Source: an uncultured Acetatifactor sp. (GTDB lineage: Bacteria > Bacillota > Clostridia > Lachnospirales > Lachnospiraceae). From it: a stretch of DNA of 9,019 nucleotides. Shown in pieces: positions 6,329 through 9,019 of the stretch. The number at the start of each line of letters is the position of its first letter. The first letter of the stretch is position 1. The translations under genes were made by a program, and so were the position numbers. Location of the stretch: the NCBI GenBank assembly GCA_947644185.1, contig CANRZC010000080.1, positions 1 through 9,019 on the forward strand. The letters are read 5' to 3'. The notes below the pieces were generated by a model. That model did no database searches and was not told the DNA's origin. It worked only from the letters and a program-made list of their open reading frames with translations.

Positions 6329-7855
6329 CTACAGCTTGTCCACGTCCTTTTTCAATTGTTCCCAGGCATCCTCATGTTCTGTGTAGTAAAGAGGGCATAG
6401 TTTCCCACCGCAGTCATAATGGCGCAGGATGTCCTCAGAATCCAGATCGTAGATGTCTGTCAGCCATGACAGAAGAGAAATCAGGGAGTCATAGGTCTCC
6501 TGGGTAAAGGAGCCGTCCTCCTCCAGATAACAGCACTCAATGGATACGGAATCATAGTTGCGGGTCATCACCGCATAAGCGATCTCATTTAGGGGCACAC
6601 ACTGGATGATCTCTCCCTCATAGCCAATGATGAAATGCGCGCTGACACTGGCCTCATGGGTATCCTTCTGCCACTCGAAATAGCTGCGATTTTGAGCAGC
6701 ACTGGTGCCAGGATTGGCTGTATAATGGACGAAAATATTCTTCACGGATTCTAAGGGCTCCCCAGGGCGGGAGTATTCGTTGGGTGTGAGGAAATCCTCC
6801 GTCCAGTCTGGATGTTTCGCGAATGCATCTGCAGGGATCCCTTGTACCAAAGTGCCGGCTAACTGCTGACTCTGAAAATTCCCCTCCAGCTCTCCTGATA
6901 CGGGCAGGGTGTCTTCTTTGTCATGGGCTCTGTGATTCTTAAGGGCAAAATACCCTGCAAACAAAAGGATGCACAGCACCCAAGCCCCCAAAATCACGCG
7001 CTGCATGAGAGCCTGCTGCCTTCTGCGCTGGGCAGGCATGGGATTTTGGCGTGTCGTTGCATTCTGCGTCATCAATGGCTGCCTGGAAGCAGGACGCTGC
7101 GGGTTTATGGGGCGCTGCCGGGGAATGCTTTGCTGTCTGGCTTGTGTGCGCTGCCTGGGTTCCCCTTGCTGCAGGCTAGCAGTGGGCGTGGGACGACTCT
7201 GCTGTCTTGCCACCATTGGTTGCAAAGTCCCGCTTTGTGGTCTGGCCTCTGTATGTTGTCTGGCTGCTCTCGGCTGCGAACCTGCCACCGGCTGCAAGGG
7301 ACGTCTCTGCCGCCCTGCTGCCATTGGCTGCGGTGCCCTGCTTTGTGGTCTGGCCTGTTCTCGCTGTCTGTTCTCGCTCTGTCTTCTATTTGTCCCGTAG
7401 GAAGCCTCCGCTTCAGGTCTATTGCGATCGATGGGTATAAATTCGTAATGCCCCTCCTGCAAATTTTCTAGACGACGGACTGTCTTCTTTGGTAGGACCG
7501 ACATATTCTGTTGATTTCTGCTGTCCGGCACTGGCTTACGCACCTGCCTTTGCCCTGCTATAGACTTTTGCTTCTGCACATTGTCAAGAAGGTCTGTAGT
7601 CACTTCACGTCTATGGGTTCTATTGGCATTGTCCGCAGATTGTGCAGGCTGTCTGGCCGAGGCTGGCTGTTCTCCTTCCACCACCTGATCCGGATAAGAG
7701 ATTGTTCTATGATTCCCAGCCATTCTGCTGCCATAGGCAATGGGGCGGCGCATTTGTCTATTTCGCTCTCCCTCGTAATCCACCAGGTAGGGATTCCTCC
7801 TGGGTCTTTCCTCTTCGTAATCTCTTCTCTCTGCACTACTGCTCTGCCTTACCAT
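6329..7855 (-). CDS. Membrane-anchored N-acetylmuramoyl-L-alanine amidase (Amidase_2) with long disordered N-tail
   Basis: A 508-residue type II membrane protein. Residues 1-285 are Arg/Gln/Pro-rich, strongly basic and low in complexity, with imperfect internal repeats (about 165-230). One transmembrane helix (286-305) follows, then a short linker and a C-terminal Amidase_2/PGRP domain (about 370-505). That family cuts the amide bond between N-acetylmuramic acid and L-alanine in peptidoglycan. The expected zinc ligands are His377 (FVHYTA), His479 (RHYD) and Cys487 (KLCP), with Lys485 nearby and SAHFIIGYEGEI (405-416) as the family core. Topology predicts the tail in the cytoplasm and the enzyme outside. 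The frame is open to an ATG at 7921, but GAGGTG 5 nt before the ATG at 7855 selects that start. Roles in wall remodelling, division or recycling are possible. Confidence 0.92.
   Translation of the reverse strand: MVRQSSSAERRDYEEERPRRNPYLVDYEGERNRQMRRPIAYGSRMAGNHRTISYPDQVVEGEQPASARQPAQSADNANRTHRREVTTDLLDNVQKQKSIAGQRQVRKPVPDSRNQQNMSVLPKKTVRRLENLQEGHYEFIPIDRNRPEAEASYGTNRRQSENRQREQARPQSRAPQPMAAGRQRRPLQPVAGSQPRAARQHTEARPQSGTLQPMVARQQSRPTPTASLQQGEPRQRTQARQQSIPRQRPINPQRPASRQPLMTQNATTRQNPMPAQRRRQQALMQRVILGAWVLCILLFAGYFALKNHRAHDKEDTLPVSGELEGNFQSQQLAGTLVQGIPADAFAKHPDWTEDFLTPNEYSRPGEPLESVKNIFVHYTANPGTSAAQNRSYFEWQKDTHEASVSAHFIIGYEGEIIQCVPLNEIAYAVMTRNYDSVSIECCYLEEDGSFTQETYDSLISLLSWLTDIYDLDSEDILRHYDCGGKLCPLYYTEHEDAWEQLKKDVDKL
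7208..7370. repeat. Imperfect 108-bp-period repeats inside the amidase gene
   Basis: The 55-bp segments 7208-7262 and 7316-7370 align without gaps; both share the block CTTTGTGGTCTGGCCT and a nearby CCATTGG. A partial third copy starts near 7273. They encode related peptides (ARPQS...LQPM or PQPM...ARQ) in the disordered tail. The 108-bp offset is 36 codons, so copy gain or loss would keep the frame. Confidence 0.6.
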
Positions 7856-7860
7856 ATTTA

Positions 7861-7866
7861 CACCTC
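7861..7866 (-). promoter_or_regulatory. Ribosome-binding site deciding the amidase start
   Basis: GAGGTG on the minus strand, 5 nt before the ATG at 7855. The in-frame ATGs at 7921 and 7882 lack a comparable site. Confidence 0.7.
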
Positions 7867-7978
7867 TAAATATCCTTCCCATCTTCTTGATGGATTTTAT
7901 GATAAAGCAGAAATGTATCATTTTTGTTTATAAAATTCATAAAGATGTAAATTTTTCACAGAGGGAACCGGAATATCT

Positions 7979-8824
7979 CTAATTTGCGATACAGAATTCC
8001 TCGTACAACCGCGCTCTTTCCTTTTCATCACTCACAGCCAACTTTGCGTCCTCATCCCTTCCCAGGGAATATAGCTTTGACAGCAGCGTGATCAGTCGGT
8101 TTTCCCCCCTCGTTTCCAGCATATCAATATACTCGCACATAAGAACCTCCCCTCCTTTCCTCTGCCTCCTTAACAATTCCTCCATTTGCTCCGTAAATCT
8201 GGTATCCCCTGTCAGCACATCCATCATTTCACACAGCGCTTCTACGTGAATAATTTTTTGCTCCTTACGGTTCTCGAAGCTTCCCTCATTCAGATAATCT
8301 GCCACAAATCCTATGTCGCTGACAAATCTGTCTCTAACTTCTTTGGAAAGATTACGCATATGGTAAACTTCCAGTCTTATATCATCCACCCGCCTCAAAT
8401 CCTCCTGCAAAACTCCCTCTGCGCGCAAAAGCTCATGCAGGCTGATGGCAATCCGAGATTTTTTATGACTCCAATCTATCACCATACCAATCACCGGATA
8501 GATTGGCCTATCTGTCTCCAACTGAGCTCTGTAGGCACCGCCCTCATAGGAAGCTTTCCGCAAAACCTGATATTTCTCCAAATCCGTCTCGTTACCTATG
8601 AGAAACTGCATTTTGATGACACCATCCTCCACCAGATATGCACTCACATCCACAAACTGATTGTGCAGTCCCTTCTGTCCTCGATAATAGCTTTCTGTCG
8701 GTGCAGGGTGCAGGTTCTCCGCCTTCAGCCTCTGTATTCCGCCATAGGCCAGCGCGTTTTCACAGTCCGCAAACACATCGCTGTATGATATCAGAACTTT
8801 TTCCGCAATGTCTTTTTCTGCCAT
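7979..8824 (-). CDS. Rpn-family protein (PD-(D/E)XK nuclease / putative transposase family), probably altered active site
   Basis: A 281-residue protein resembling the Rpn recombination-promoting nuclease/putative transposase family that is abundant in Lachnospiraceae. Family-like blocks are the N-terminal VFADCENALAYGGI (17-30), FVDVSAYL (57-64), SYEGGAYRAQL (92-102), YPVIGMVIDWSHKK (109-122), SLHELL (128-133), and the C-terminal LLSKLYSLGRDEDA (247-260) ending in LYEEF. Asp59 fits the PD-(D/E)XK aspartate. Where I recall E-x-Q in the family, this protein has Gly77-Asn78-Glu79, so catalysis is doubtful. The C-terminal Glu/Gly/Arg repeats common in relatives are nearly absent. A GGAGG at 8832-8836, 7 nt before the ATG, makes translation likely. 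No transposon ends are seen. Active family members cut DNA and promote RecA-independent recombination; the role here is unclear. Confidence 0.78.
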   Translation of the reverse strand: MAEKDIAEKVLISYSDVFADCENALAYGGIQRLKAENLHPAPTESYYRGQKGLHNQFVDVSAYLVEDGVIKMQFLIGNETDLEKYQVLRKASYEGGAYRAQLETDRPIYPVIGMVIDWSHKKSRIAISLHELLRAEGVLQEDLRRVDDIRLEVYHMRNLSKEVRDRFVSDIGFVADYLNEGSFENRKEQKIIHVEALCEMMDVLTGDTRFTEQMEELLRRQRKGGEVLMCEYIDMLETRGENRLITLLSKLYSLGRDEDAKLAVSDEKERARLYEEFCIAN

Positions 8825-8915
8825 TGGGATCCCTCCTTCTCTTTCTCAGGAAATCACCGCAGACAGCATCTTCGGAATCTCCCGCTTTTCTTTGTGGATT
8901 GGTAAAGCAAGAATT

Positions 8916-8935
8916 TTCCGATTTATTCCGATTTA
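8916..8935. repeat. Tandem 10-bp direct repeat upstream of the Rpn-family gene
   Basis: TTCCGATTTA occurs twice head to tail (8916-8925 and 8926-8935), about 92-111 bp before the start codon in an AT-rich leader. The period is close to one helical turn, as in some activator or repressor sites. No clear -35/-10 pair was found beside it. It may be chance. Confidence 0.45.
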
Positions 8936-9019
8936 CAAGAGTTGCTTTTTTGAGTTTCAGAATTTGAGTTCTTAGAAAATTTGCTTTAAGTGCATTTTAC
9001 TATGATTTCAATGAGGTTT

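Noticed and set aside
7899..7921. ATGATA/TATCAT inverted repeat upstream of the amidase
   Set aside because: Six-bp AT-rich arms in AT-rich DNA are likely by chance, and no promoter elements align with it.
7979..8824. The Rpn-family gene as part of an insertion sequence
   Set aside because: No terminal inverted repeats or target duplications were seen, and the family name transposase reflects fold history rather than an IS structure.

Overview
The window looks like chromosomal DNA from a gut-type Clostridia bacterium, most likely a Lachnospiraceae relative (Blautia/Dorea/Ruminococcus-like). This rests on protein style rather than a marker gene: an Rpn-family protein of the Lachnospiraceae type, a DUF624/YesL membrane protein, a membrane-anchored Amidase_2 enzyme with an Arg/Gln/Pro-rich tail, strong AGGAGG-type ribosome sites, and GC-moderate genes with AT-rich gaps. 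All seven convincing genes and the one unrecognised gene lie on the minus strand, so transcription runs from the right edge to the left. No rRNA, tRNA, CRISPR array, insertion sequence or phage gene was seen.

In transcription order (right to left): a 195-bp AT-rich leader with a tandem 10-bp repeat; an Rpn-family PD-(D/E)XK protein (8824-7979) whose catalytic E-x-Q motif appears altered; a type II membrane N-acetylmuramoyl-L-alanine amidase with a roughly 285-residue basic disordered cytoplasmic segment (7855-6329); rpe, ribulose-phosphate 3-epimerase (6251-5601); an unrecognised low-complexity basic protein (5514-4756); a 217-bp gap with an extended -10 promoter and an overlapping terminator-like hairpin; metG, methionyl-tRNA synthetase (4538-2493); two compact hairpins; an alpha/beta hydrolase of the monoacylglycerol-lipase type (2412-1474); a GNAT acetyltransferase (1450-965); and a DUF624/YesL-like membrane protein (946-212). 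The last 211 bp hold no gene.

Spacing suggests two groups. metG, hydrolase, GNAT and yesL-like (gaps of 80, 23 and 18 bp) could be one transcript from the promoter near 4623-4631. The amidase, rpe and the unknown gene (gaps of 77 and 86 bp) could be another. The products are mostly housekeeping and do not form one obvious pathway. I do not see a clear new multi-gene system. The best leads are the altered Rpn protein, the unrecognised protein between rpe and metG, the amidase tail, and the promoter/terminator overlap before metG. Four starts were placed downstream of the longest open frame because a good ribosome site fits the inner start: metG 4538, unknown gene 5514, rpe 6251, amidase 7855.
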